The translations under genes and the position numbers were made by a program. This document shows, one piece after another, positions 42,808 through 51,200 of a stretch of DNA of 64,000 nucleotides. The notes below the pieces were generated by a model that was not told the origin of the DNA, did not search any database, and saw only the letters and a program-made list of their open reading frames with translations. Origin of the DNA: JAOXRU01 sp965247735. Lineage in GTDB: Bacteria > Bacteroidota > Bacteroidia > Flavobacteriales > Flavobacteriaceae. The DNA is taken from the NCBI GenBank assembly GCA_965247735.1, contig CBDFHN010000002.1, positions 2,790,001 to 2,854,000 of the forward strand, in the 5' to 3' direction. Within the stretch, counting starts at the first letter, position 1. Every line of letters starts with the position of its first letter.

Positions 42808-43991
42808 TATGGTCCCCATATACAAAAGGCTATATTGAAAACCCATATCAACATTTAAAAGATTGTAGAGAGCAAAACCCCATACAAATTGGTTCTCATA
42901 AGGAATGGATGTTCTTTAAACATGATGATGTTAGTAAAATATTAAGGTCTAAAGATTTTTTTGTTTCTGATTTTAGCAGATATCTCAAAGAAAAGGAACC
43001 TTATATCTTTAGAAACACTGATGCATGTCCATATTTAGCTACTGGAACTAGCAAATGGCCAATGTACTTAAATGATTCAGAACATAAAAGCATAAGAAGT
43101 CTTATGGGGAGAGCCTTTAATAAGTTTGATCTTCAAACTATTCTTAAAGAGGCTATGGAATCATTAAACCATCAGTTTGATAAAAGAGAGCAACTAGATT
43201 TAGCTACTTACTGTTCTCAATTTGTTTTCCATTTAACAAAAAGATTTTTTGAATTTAAAGACAGTCTAACTTTAGCTGAAATTGAAAAACACTCTAACCT
43301 AGTTGCTATCAGTCAAGATCTTTTTATACCCAAACAAATTTACAAAAAAATAAACATCTCACTATTATGGGGAAGAGATATCTACGAAAACTCTACTTAC
43401 AAAAAAAACATTGAAAAACTTTCAAAAGAATCAAACCTAAATTTATCTGATGACAACTTAAACTCGATAATGTCAATATCATTAATGGCTGCATTTGAGA
43501 CATCCAAAGACAATTTAGCAATTGCTTTATACGAGATTTTAAAAAAACCAGAGTTGATAACTCTAATTCTTAATAGTGATTCAAAATCTTTAGATCTATT
43601 AATTGAAGAATTGTTTAGATTCTCTTCTCCGCTGCAATTTACAGTTAGGGTTAATAAAAAAGAGTTGGCATATGGCGATATAATAATACCTAAAAACTCT
43701 AAACTATACTTATCTATTGCTAGTGCAAATAGAGATCCAGAAGTTTTTGAAACCCCAGATACAATTGTGCCAAATAGAACCGTAAATAATCATTTGTCGT
43801 TTGGAGGAGGAGCTCATTTTTGTCTTGGCGCTCAAATTGCTCGTCGAGAACTTAGGTCCTGTCTTAAACCTTTATTGAACTTTTTAAAAAATTATGAAAT
43901 AGATAAAGAAAAAGAGCCAATATGGTCCAAACAAATTTTCATGAGAACGCTAAAATCATTGCCTCTTCTACCTAAATCGGCTGTTAACTAA
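42783..43991 (+). CDS. Cytochrome P450
   Basis: 402 aa, soluble bacterial class. I-helix AAFETSKDN (acid-Thr pair replaced by E-T), EELFRF with the ExxR pair, and the haem loop FGGGAHFCLGAQIA with the ligand Cys347. Overlap with the ACP gene implies a substrate bound to ACP, as known for BioI-type and NRPS/PKS carrier-bound P450s. The reaction is likely hydroxylation or desaturation of the acyl chain; chain identity is not visible. No ferredoxin or reductase gene is adjacent, so redox partners come from elsewhere. Confidence 0.93.
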   Translation: MDTSTEKIIWSPYTKGYIENPYQHLKDCREQNPIQIGSHKEWMFFKHDDVSKILRSKDFFVSDFSRYLKEKEPYIFRNTDACPYLATGTSKWPMYLNDSEHKSIRSLMGRAFNKFDLQTILKEAMESLNHQFDKREQLDLATYCSQFVFHLTKRFFEFKDSLTLAEIEKHSNLVAISQDLFIPKQIYKKINISLLWGRDIYENSTYKKNIEKLSKESNLNLSDDNLNSIMSISLMAAFETSKDNLAIALYEILKKPELITLILNSDSKSLDLLIEELFRFSSPLQFTVRVNKKELAYGDIIIPKNSKLYLSIASANRDPEVFETPDTIVPNRTVNNHLSFGGGAHFCLGAQIARRELRSCLKPLLNFLKNYEIDKEKEPIWSKQIFMRTLKSLPLLPKSAVN

Positions 43992-45376
43992 TGCCAAACA
44001 TTAATCTCCTCTTTGTATTTTTATATATTTCAATTAGTGGAATATTAGTTTTTATATTTCCCTCAAAAAAAAAATGGATAGCTATATTAATTACTAGTGT
44101 TTTGTTTTATTACTTAATTGCAGGATATAAAGTTTTAATTTTAATACTATTTAGCCTTCTTATATATCTCATTGGTTTATCTGTATCAAAAATAAAGTTT
44201 AAAACATATCTATTATCTCTAATCGTTTTAATACCACTAGTCATATCAAAATTTTTAACCTCAAATTCTCCTCTAGAAATTTATGCTAGCAAAGAAATAT
44301 TAATGACGAATGAATTTAATTGGTCTTCCATTTTTATGCTCATTGGTATTTCTTATTTTTCATTTAATGCACTTAGCTACTTGATAGATGTTAAAAAAAG
44401 ATTTATCGAGCCTGAAAAAAACTTTTTCTTTTTATTGCTCTATCTTATTTATTTTCCTACTCTTTTTTCTGGACCTTTACATCGGTATAAATACCTTTCG
44501 GAACAATTCAAAAACATAAAGATTACCAACGAGTCTATTTCTCATGGAATGCGTTTAATTCTCTGGGGCTTGTTTAAAAACATGGTTATAGGGCAACGTA
44601 TCTACAAACTATTTAAACAATTAAATACAAGTGATATTAGCGGAGGCTATGTTTTATTGCTTGGATTCTTATTCTTCATCTACCTTTATTGTAATTTTAG
44701 CTCTTTTATTGATTTTTTCCAAGGCGTTTCTACCATTTTTAATATTAGCACTAAAAGCAACTTTAGTAATCGTGTTTACCTATCATCATCTAGACAAGAG
44801 TTCTGGAAAGGATGGCATATTACGCTAAATGAGTGGTTTAGAGACTACTTCTTTTTTATGCTCGCTAAACATGATCGGAAAAGAAAATATACAGATTTAA
44901 TACTATTACTTACCTTTTTGCTAATTGCGCTTTGGCATGACCTTTCTTTTGCACTAATCCTTTGGGGTGTTTTCAATGGATTATGGATTGTTTTAGAAAG
45001 AAAAGTAAATATTCAAAAATTGCCATTTCCTAAATTTAGAAAAATATTAGGAATTGGATATCACATGTTTTTCTCTAGCATATTAGCATTAATATTTATT
45101 TCTCCAAGTCTTTCAGTTTTATTTGATAAAATATTATTGAAACCTTCCTTTATTTCTACAGAAATATTGTCCTTACAAACAGTTAATATTAGCATTATAA
45201 TCGTTTGCCTATTAGTAATGGATTATCATTATAAAAAAGCAAAAAAGCAGCGATTTGATAGCTATTTAGAAACAAAACCAGTAGCAATAAGATGGTTTAT
45301 TTATTTAAAAATGATTGTGTTCTTACTAGCATTTGGACTAAACCCAGGAATTGATAATTATTATATTATTTTTTAA
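43991..45376 (+). CDS. MBOAT-family O-acyltransferase (DltB/AlgI-like)
   Basis: 461 aa, about 10-12 membrane helices. Family marks: YFPTLFSGPLHRYK (about 154-167), FWKGWHITLNEWFRDY with H276, and LIALWHDLSF with the catalytic H316. The length is as in DltB/AlgI. It starts on the last base of the P450 stop region, so it is translationally coupled. It should pass an acyl group from the inside (ACP-bound) across the membrane onto a polymer, lipid or sugar. The acceptor is not visible. Confidence 0.92.
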   Translation: MPNINLLFVFLYISISGILVFIFPSKKKWIAILITSVLFYYLIAGYKVLILILFSLLIYLIGLSVSKIKFKTYLLSLIVLIPLVISKFLTSNSPLEIYASKEILMTNEFNWSSIFMLIGISYFSFNALSYLIDVKKRFIEPEKNFFFLLLYLIYFPTLFSGPLHRYKYLSEQFKNIKITNESISHGMRLILWGLFKNMVIGQRIYKLFKQLNTSDISGGYVLLLGFLFFIYLYCNFSSFIDFFQGVSTIFNISTKSNFSNRVYLSSSRQEFWKGWHITLNEWFRDYFFFMLAKHDRKRKYTDLILLLTFLLIALWHDLSFALILWGVFNGLWIVLERKVNIQKLPFPKFRKILGIGYHMFFSSILALIFISPSLSVLFDKILLKPSFISTEILSLQTVNISIIIVCLLVMDYHYKKAKKQRFDSYLETKPVAIRWFIYLKMIVFLLAFGLNPGIDNYYIIF

Positions 45377-45387
45377 AACAACTTAAA

Positions 45388-46317
45388 ATGAAAATAATAA
45401 AATCTTTTATAAAAGGCATATTTATTGCTGGATTCATAATATCAATAGTTCTAATCTTTAATCGAAAAGAATCTAATCAAACTTCCTTATTCACAAAAGA
45501 AATAATTAAAGGTATTTCTGAAGCACCATTAGACACCTCTTACTACTTCCTTGGATCTAGTAGAGTACAAAGAAGTATTGACCCCATTCTAATGTCAAAA
45601 AAGTCAAAAAAAGAGAATGTCTATAACTTAGGCATAAGTGGATCAACTTTTTTGAACAATTGTATACTTGCTGATTATTTAATTAGAAGTAATAAAAAAA
45701 AGAAAATTTTTATTGAGCTGTCTCCAATAATTCCATCTTTAAAACCAGGTTTATTAAATTTTGCCGATGCCTCTTCTTTAAATCCTTTTAGAAGTATACT
45801 TCGCCTACAGAGAAAAGAAAGCTACTTGGATCAAGCAATGTTTCAACTAAAATTATACAATGATTATTTATTTTCAAAAATAAATATTAAAGAAGGATTG
45901 AAAAAACACATACCTGGTCTCTCAAAAAAAATATCTCATCAAATCGGTTATTCAGAAGATACAAAAAAAGGAGCCAAATCTATTACTTCATTTATAACTT
46001 ACAAAGAAATTAATATTCAGCATAAAAGTAAAATTAACCTAAATAAATATCATAATTATATTGAACATCTAGATAGTTTAGCAGCTAGGCATCAAACTAA
46101 AATCGTTTTCTTTTTACCAATCACATATAAGTCTCCAAAAGAAAAAGACATTGTTATTCCTTTATTTCAATCGCTGAGAAGTAATCAAAAATTAGCTTAT
46201 TCTAAGCATTTTATTTCAACAATAACAAATTCAGACTACTTATTAGATATTAATCATTTTAACAAATTTGGCGCAGAAACTTACACGTCATTATTATCTA
46301 CATTAATTGAAAAATAA
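45388..46317 (+). CDS. DltD/SGNH-like membrane-anchored acyl-transfer partner
   Basis: 309 aa, N-terminal membrane anchor (residues about 8-25). The nucleophile block YYFLGSSRVQRSIDP (Ser57/Ser58) and YNLGISGSTF resemble DltD-type SGNH proteins; the C-terminal D-x2-H motif is DINHFN (Asp287, His290). In Dlt and AlgJ/X systems such a protein completes extracytoplasmic acyl transfer from the MBOAT protein. It follows the MBOAT gene by 11 bp and ends the operon. Confidence 0.82.
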   Translation: MKIIKSFIKGIFIAGFIISIVLIFNRKESNQTSLFTKEIIKGISEAPLDTSYYFLGSSRVQRSIDPILMSKKSKKENVYNLGISGSTFLNNCILADYLIRSNKKKKIFIELSPIIPSLKPGLLNFADASSLNPFRSILRLQRKESYLDQAMFQLKLYNDYLFSKINIKEGLKKHIPGLSKKISHQIGYSEDTKKGAKSITSFITYKEINIQHKSKINLNKYHNYIEHLDSLAARHQTKIVFFLPITYKSPKEKDIVIPLFQSLRSNQKLAYSKHFISTITNSDYLLDINHFNKFGAETYTSLLSTLIEK

Positions 46318-46606
46318 GATTGAAATCCAATTAATTGATAGCAGTTACTTCAACGCATAGACATTCACTTATAAGAAGCTTTCTTTTTTTTCTTTTTACG
46401 CCACCAAATAAAAAAACCGGTATCTGCTAATGATGTAACAAACTATACTTAACCAACAACAGTGTCTTACCTATTGCTAGAGTTTTTAAAACGAGTTTGT
46501 TGACACCCATCTTAAATAAAGCAGTACTTAATTTTTATACAAACAACTTATTAAGAAGCTAGGAACCAAAACAAATCCAAGATACTTACTCTGCTTGTAA
46601 TGAGCA
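46318..46606. other. Intergenic, nothing recognised
   Basis: Convergent ends of the ACP operon and the parE-like gene. AT-rich; no clear terminator or ORF. Confidence 0.35.
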
Positions 46607-46930
46607 TTACTTTAAATATTTAATAAAACTCATACTATTACCCAACACTCTAACTATTAGAACACCTTTATCAATTGGATGAAAAAATATGGTATGGGCT
46701 TTAAACCTATACCTAGACAACATCTTATCTTTAATTGCAATGTATTCCCTTCCAATTTCTGGTTGTTCACTTAGCTTATTAAAAACAGCCAAGAGACTAT
46801 CTCTGTAAAGTTCTGTTTGTTGAATTCCAAATTTGTTAATACTATAATTCGCAATTGTTCGTAAATCATTAACAGCTTCATTACTTAAAACAACCCTATT
46901 CTCTAGATTCATAAGATTTGATTGCTTCAT
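46607..46930 (-). CDS. ParE/RelE-superfamily toxin
   Basis: 107 aa. VVLSNEAVNDLRTIANYSIN, YRDSLLAVFNKLSEQPEIGR and KDKMLSRYRFKAHTIFFHPI followed by GVLIVRVLGN are the ParE fold: N-terminal helix hairpin, then a beta sheet with the Arg and F-F-H strand. ParE proteins poison gyrase; RelE relatives cut mRNA. The early YSINKFG and lack of RelE catalytic residues favour ParE. The start overlaps the antitoxin end by 35 bp. It may act as an addiction module near the island boundary. Confidence 0.88.
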   Translation of the reverse strand: MKQSNLMNLENRVVLSNEAVNDLRTIANYSINKFGIQQTELYRDSLLAVFNKLSEQPEIGREYIAIKDKMLSRYRFKAHTIFFHPIDKGVLIVRVLGNSMSFIKYLK

Positions 46931-47147
46931 TAAAAATAGTATCTACAGATTCATTTGATACACCACTTTCTAATCCATCGAGTAAAGCATCATATAAATC
47001 AATACCATTCTTTCTATTCTCCTGATCTTTACGAACAATATCTCTTATGTATTCGCTATCGTTAGTATAAAAACCTTTTTCTATAAGGCTCTTTATATAT
47101 GTTTCTTGCTGTTCTGTAAAACTTATCGATTTTCTAACGACTCCCAT
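46896..47147 (-). CDS. ParD-type ribbon-helix-helix antitoxin
   Basis: 83 aa from the ATG at 47147 (MGVVRKSISFTEQQETYIKS). N-terminal strand and helix-turn-helix (LIEKGFYTNDSEYIRDIVRK) are the RHH DNA-binding part; the acidic C-terminus (GLESGVSNESVDTIFNEA) would wrap the toxin. It is encoded first, as usual, and probably autoregulates the pair. Confidence 0.85.
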   Translation of the reverse strand: MGVVRKSISFTEQQETYIKSLIEKGFYTNDSEYIRDIVRKDQENRKNGIDLYDALLDGLESGVSNESVDTIFNEAIKSYESRE

Positions 47148-47402
47148 AACTGCACCATTATTATTAATATTGATGCAAAATAAGGAATAAATCATTAGGA
47201 TACAACAAATTAGGGTGTTATTATAAGTGTTTCAGCTTCTTTATTATTGACATCATCAATAACGAAATAACAAAACTCAGCATAAAATAAATGTTAAAGA
47301 AAAACTTAGTATTAGACCTATTAATACAAAGAACCGATGCTTTAAGTAAAGAATTATTTTTAATAACATTTTACGAGAGAACTTACTCCCTAAAAAAGAG
47401 AT
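47148..47402. other. Intergenic upstream of parD-like gene
   Basis: About 255 bp, AT-rich. It must carry the parDE promoter on the minus strand; no distinctive element was found. Confidence 0.3.
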
Positions 47403-47431
47403 AACCCTATAAACATTACGTTTATAGGGTT
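47403..47431 (-). terminator. Hairpin downstream of the tRNA fragment
   Basis: AACCCTATAAA / TTTATAGGGTT perfect 11-bp stem. It lies just 3' of the truncated tRNA on its strand, the place of the original tRNA terminator. Confidence 0.7.
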
Positions 47432-47437
47432 ATTCTG

Positions 47438-47479
47438 TGGTCCCACATGGGCTCGAACCATGGACCCCCTGATTATGAG
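47438..47479 (-). other. 3' fragment of tRNA (CAU anticodon), probable att site
   Basis: The minus strand reads CTCATAATCAGG, then gggtccatggttcgagccca and tgtgggacca. This is the anticodon loop with CAT, T-arm CATGG-TTCGAGC-CCATG and acceptor TGGGACCA of a tRNA-Met (or Ile2). The 5' half is absent: homology stops at the anticodon loop. A tyrosine integrase gene follows 149 bp away. This is what remains at one end when an element inserts into a tRNA 3' part, so I take 47479/47480 as the island boundary. Confidence 0.7.
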
Positions 47480-47586
47480 CAGACGCATATTTGAAAATAC
47501 AAATACAATATCATTCACAAATAATTGATAATCAAATCATTAGTGATTTTTAACGTCAAAGCAATTCATTTGAAACCAAAGAGATG

Positions 47587-47605
47587 TTTGCAAATTGTTT
47601 GCAAA
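47587..47605. promoter_or_regulatory. Twin TTTGCAAA palindromes before the integrase
   Basis: TTTGCAAA at 47587-47594 and 47598-47605, 11 bp apart, i.e. on one face of the helix, 23 bp before the integrase ATG. Candidate operator or integrase arm-binding site. Confidence 0.45.
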
Positions 47606-47627
47606 TATTTTTCATAACTTAGGGTAT

Positions 47628-48845
47628 ATGAATACTCTTATAGCCTTAATGTTAGACAAAAGGAGAATGAAAAAAGATGGCAAATATCCCATCATTTTCC
47701 GCCTCACTCATAATAGAAAAACTACTTCTATTGCAACTGGTTTTTCTATTCTTGAGATTTATTGGGATGAAAGAAAAAAAGAGGTAAAACATAATTATAA
47801 AGAAGTAGAATCTGTTCGGTTGTTAAACCATTTACTTTTAAAGGAAAAAGCTAGAGTAAGCAATCTTATAAATAAATTATATGAGAAGGGAGATCTTCAT
47901 TACATCTCTTTGCAACAGGTTAAGCAACATATTGTTCGGAAAACCAATTATGATTCTTTTTTAGAATACGGTACTTATTTGGCTGATGAACTGAAATCTG
48001 TTCGCAGATTTGGAACAGCAAGGTCTTACGAGTGTACTGTCAAAATCCTAAAAACATTTGTTAAGCAAAGCGATCTAAAGTTTAATGAAGTAAATTATTC
48101 CTTTCTTAAAAAATTTGAAAAATTCCATTTAGCAAAAGAGAACAACAATCTCAATGGTTTGGCAGCCTATATGCGAACTATTAGAGCCATTTATAACAAA
48201 GGCATAAAAGATGGTACTATAGAAAAAGAAGCTTATCCATTTGCTGAATACAAGATAAAGACCACACCAACCAAGAAAAGGGCTTTAGATATTTCCTATA
48301 TTAAGAAAATAATGGAGCTAAATGTTCCAACAGAAGATAAGTTATTCCATGCAAGAAACTATTTTTTAATTTCCTATATGCTTTATGGTATTCCTTTTAT
48401 GGATATGGCTTTCTTAAAATTATCCAATATAAAAAATGGAAGGATCGTTTATCAACGAAAAAAGACTTCAAAAAGTTATGATATAAAAATATCAGAACAG
48501 CTCTATCAAATACTTATATTTTATCTGAGAGATAAATCTAAACAGGATTATATTTTTCCTATTATTCAACGTGAAAAACCCGAGCAACAATATGCTGATG
48601 TAATCAGAAAGAGGAAGATATATAATAAAAAACTTAAAAACATAGCGGTATTATGCGAAATAGATCAATGTCTAACATCTTATGTTCCTCGCCATAGCTT
48701 TGCCACCAACGCAATGTTAAATAATATACCTATACAAGCCATTTCTTCTATGCTTGGACACTCCAAACTGAATACCACTCAAATCTATCTTAAATCGCTT
48801 CCTAATGTGATGTTGGATGAGTATAATGAGCGGTTAGTACTTTAG
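47628..48845 (+). CDS. Tyrosine recombinase (Bacteroidota SAM-like integrase)
   Basis: 405 aa from the ATG at 47628. N-terminal arm-binding-like domain (ALMLDKRRMKKDGKYPIIFR), SAM-like core-binding domain about 100-200, catalytic domain thereafter: TSYVPRHSFATNAM supplies the second Arg with Tyr in place of the first box II His (common in this group), LGHSKLNTTQIYLKSL supplies the GH and nucleophilic Tyr. In the box I position the sequence is YMLYGIPFMDMAFLK; relatives have RGM-type Arg there, so the first catalytic Arg seems replaced. It lies next to the tRNA fragment and probably integrated the island. Confidence 0.87.
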   Translation: MNTLIALMLDKRRMKKDGKYPIIFRLTHNRKTTSIATGFSILEIYWDERKKEVKHNYKEVESVRLLNHLLLKEKARVSNLINKLYEKGDLHYISLQQVKQHIVRKTNYDSFLEYGTYLADELKSVRRFGTARSYECTVKILKTFVKQSDLKFNEVNYSFLKKFEKFHLAKENNNLNGLAAYMRTIRAIYNKGIKDGTIEKEAYPFAEYKIKTTPTKKRALDISYIKKIMELNVPTEDKLFHARNYFLISYMLYGIPFMDMAFLKLSNIKNGRIVYQRKKTSKSYDIKISEQLYQILIFYLRDKSKQDYIFPIIQREKPEQQYADVIRKRKIYNKKLKNIAVLCEIDQCLTSYVPRHSFATNAMLNNIPIQAISSMLGHSKLNTTQIYLKSLPNVMLDEYNERLVL

Positions 48846-49407
48846 TTGTAAATGCGTTAGGCTTCAATTTAAATAGAATAATTAATAATCGAAATTTAAA
48901 AGATTATTATTGGTTTATAGAGGGCAAAACACAAAAAACGACAATTAAACTTTAATCAGGTTTTCAACTTGTACTTTCTGAGATTTCAGTAGAAACGATT
49001 AATAAATAGCTTCGCTATTTATTAATCGTTTCTACTTGCTTTCAAATTTTTATACCAACCAGATGGTTCTGGGTAAATAATCATGAAGTTATAAGATGCA
49101 GCTTTGGCTACCAAAACTTCTCAATAATTACTAGAGATAGCTTGGAGTTATTCTTCTGTAACCAAATCAGAGGTGAATCCGTTTGTTTGAAACAATATCA
49201 TTTGTTGTCTAATAATTTTCTAATTGAGTAAAAAAAGTGTTTGATTAGGCGTAAGTCTTTACAGGTAATTTCTATTAGGATTTTCAAAGGAAAACATGAT
49301 CCAAGGAGTTGGAGTATTCTGTCATATTAAAATTAAATGACTTATAGAAAAAAAAGTTTAAGGGAAAATTCTTACTTTTACTGGTATTAATATAACTAAT
49401 AGTTAGT
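48846..49407. other. Intergenic with a gene remnant on the minus strand
   Basis: 562 bp. On the minus strand, about 49026-49124 reads EVLVAKAASYNFMIIYPEPS then GWYKNLKASRND and stops inside the long hairpin; frames upstream are broken. It looks like the tail of a lost gene of unknown family. Otherwise AT-rich with no ORF. Confidence 0.3.
48988..49036. terminator. 23-bp perfect hairpin after the integrase
   Basis: AGTAGAAACGATTAATAAATAGC (arm 48988-49010), loop TTC, arm 49014-49036 fully complementary. There is no T-run in either direction, so it may be a terminator of both flanks or a recombination-related palindrome. Confidence 0.55.
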
Positions 49408-50631
49408 TTGAACAATAAGATTTTATATAAAAAGGAAAAATATCCAATATCTGCAAAATGGCTTCTTAATTTTAAAAAGTTCAAAGAATATGTGGCACTA
49501 TATAAAAAATATCCCGTACAGGGTGATAATCCTAAAATAAGCAATTGGGTTTCTGCTCAAAGAACAAGACACAAGTATAATAATTTGGGGACTTCACGTG
49601 TTGAGCTATTAAATCAATGGGGGTTTATATGGGAAAATAATGACATTAATACTTGGGACACTAATTGTTTAATACTTAAAAAATATATTGAAACTAATGG
49701 TATCTACCCTCGTCCAGTAAATAAGCCTAGGCTAGCAGCTTGGGTTAGTCAGCAACGTCGTAGAAAAGAAAAGAATAAACTATCGCAGTATGAAATTGAT
49801 AAACTAAATGAAATTAATTTTGTTTGGATAAGTATTGTCACTAGAAAATGGGAGAAAAAATTGCAAAAACTACAAGAGCATATAGATAAATACAATTCAT
49901 ATCCTAATATAAATACAAATGAAAGATTGTCCGATTGGGTACTTCGATTAAGGGCAAAGGAGCAAAAAGGAGAATTAAGTGCTATTAAGATTAAAAAACT
50001 TAATGAGTTTGGGTTTGTTTGGTCTTCTTTTAAACAAAACGAATGGGAAGAGGTGTGCTTATTATTAAAAAAATATCTAGAAAATCATAAGTACTATCCT
50101 ACACAAAGAAAGAATCAAAAATTATTCTCCTGGGTTGCTACCCAAAGAAAAAAGAAACTCCATGGAAAATTAAGCCCTTTAAGAATAGAAAAACTAAATA
50201 AAATTGGTTTTAAGTGGACAGCTGTAAAACAAATTGATTTATTGTGGGACAATACATATCATGAATTAATAGCCCATTTAAAAACCCATGATGCTTATCC
50301 CGATGTAAATACAAATAAAGCGCTGAGAGGTTGGGTGTATACACAAAGGGTTCATAAAAATGACAAAAAATTAAGTGATTCGAGAATAAGAAAATTAAAT
50401 AAAATTGGATTTATATGGGCATCCAAAGCCTCCAACCCTCATTGGGAGCGTGTTTTTTTAGCTTATAAAAAACATTTGCAAATACATAAATCCTTCCCCA
50501 CTAGTACTTTCAATAAACCATTATATAGATGGGCATATGGTCAACGAATAAAGATGAGAAATGGAGAACTGACTCTACTTCAAATAAAAAAGTTAAATTC
50601 CATTGGATATGTCTGGGACTTAAGCAAATAG
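49408..50631 (+). CDS. Six-repeat helicase-associated (HA) domain protein
   Basis: 407 aa, probably TTG start. It consists of six copies of a roughly 65-residue three-helix unit with the pattern W..L..LK.Y......YP......L..WV..QR...K.GKLS..RI.KLN.IGF.W, the helicase-associated domain usually found as several copies on the C-terminus of large helicases. Here no helicase part exists; the protein is all repeats and very basic, so it may bind nucleic acid. It is cargo of the putative island between integrase and VgrG. A DNA-binding role is inferred. Confidence 0.8.
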   Translation: MNNKILYKKEKYPISAKWLLNFKKFKEYVALYKKYPVQGDNPKISNWVSAQRTRHKYNNLGTSRVELLNQWGFIWENNDINTWDTNCLILKKYIETNGIYPRPVNKPRLAAWVSQQRRRKEKNKLSQYEIDKLNEINFVWISIVTRKWEKKLQKLQEHIDKYNSYPNINTNERLSDWVLRLRAKEQKGELSAIKIKKLNEFGFVWSSFKQNEWEEVCLLLKKYLENHKYYPTQRKNQKLFSWVATQRKKKLHGKLSPLRIEKLNKIGFKWTAVKQIDLLWDNTYHELIAHLKTHDAYPDVNTNKALRGWVYTQRVHKNDKKLSDSRIRKLNKIGFIWASKASNPHWERVFLAYKKHLQIHKSFPTSTFNKPLYRWAYGQRIKMRNGELTLLQIKKLNSIGYVWDLSK

Positions 50632-50692
50632 CGTTTTATAAAAATAAATGACTATTTTCATGTGTTTTATTTTTTATATAGAATATTTTTCC

Positions 50693-50700
50693 TACATTTG
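50693..50700 (+). promoter_or_regulatory. Exact Bacteroidota -7 box upstream of the VgrG cluster
   Basis: TACATTTG matches TAnnTTTG exactly, after a T-rich stretch. If used, it gives a leader of about 490 nt before vgrG. Confidence 0.5.
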
Positions 50701-51200
50701 ATTAGCAAAATAACCTACTGATTAAAAAATTTTGTTACATCCCCAAGAGTTCGATATCACTTTTCAGAATTTTTTTCGGTAAATAGCAACCTCATTAATA
50801 ACGTATGATTGCCATAATTTGGTAATTGTAACGGTAACCTCATTGTTTAGTAGTACAGCATCAAATGTTGTTATGTATAATCATTTTCGATTATACCTAT
50901 ATGGCTTTGATAAAAAGCAATCATTAATGCTAAATACTGAACGAGATAAGAAATAATAAAAAGTACGTTAATCAGTTAAACAATCAAAAAAGGGAACAGT
51001 AAAAAAGCAAAAAAACAAACACCAAAAGTTCAAAAAACAAAAGGAAGTAGTTAAGACTGTAACCAAATAAACAGTTAAAAAAAGCGAAGAGCCAATAGCC
51101 AATGGCGAAGAGGGCTTAATCGATTAAACAATATCAAGAGTCCAAGTAAGTAAAATAAAGGGTTTGAGTAAGCAAAATAAACAATAATAAATTAGAAGAG
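50701..51200 (+). other. Long leader of the VgrG cluster, no gene
   Basis: About 500 bp without a credible ORF. It contains the 9-bp direct repeat aacctcatt (near 50790 and 50836), a purine-rich A/AAG tract from about 50980 to 51080, and a duplicated GCGAAGAG around AGCC/GGCT (about 51085-51118). It may be an untranslated leader or decayed coding sequence. Confidence 0.35.

Noticed and set aside
49284..49544. Minus-strand 86-codon frame
   Set aside because: Its larger part is antisense of the HA-domain gene, and it lacks protein-like features.
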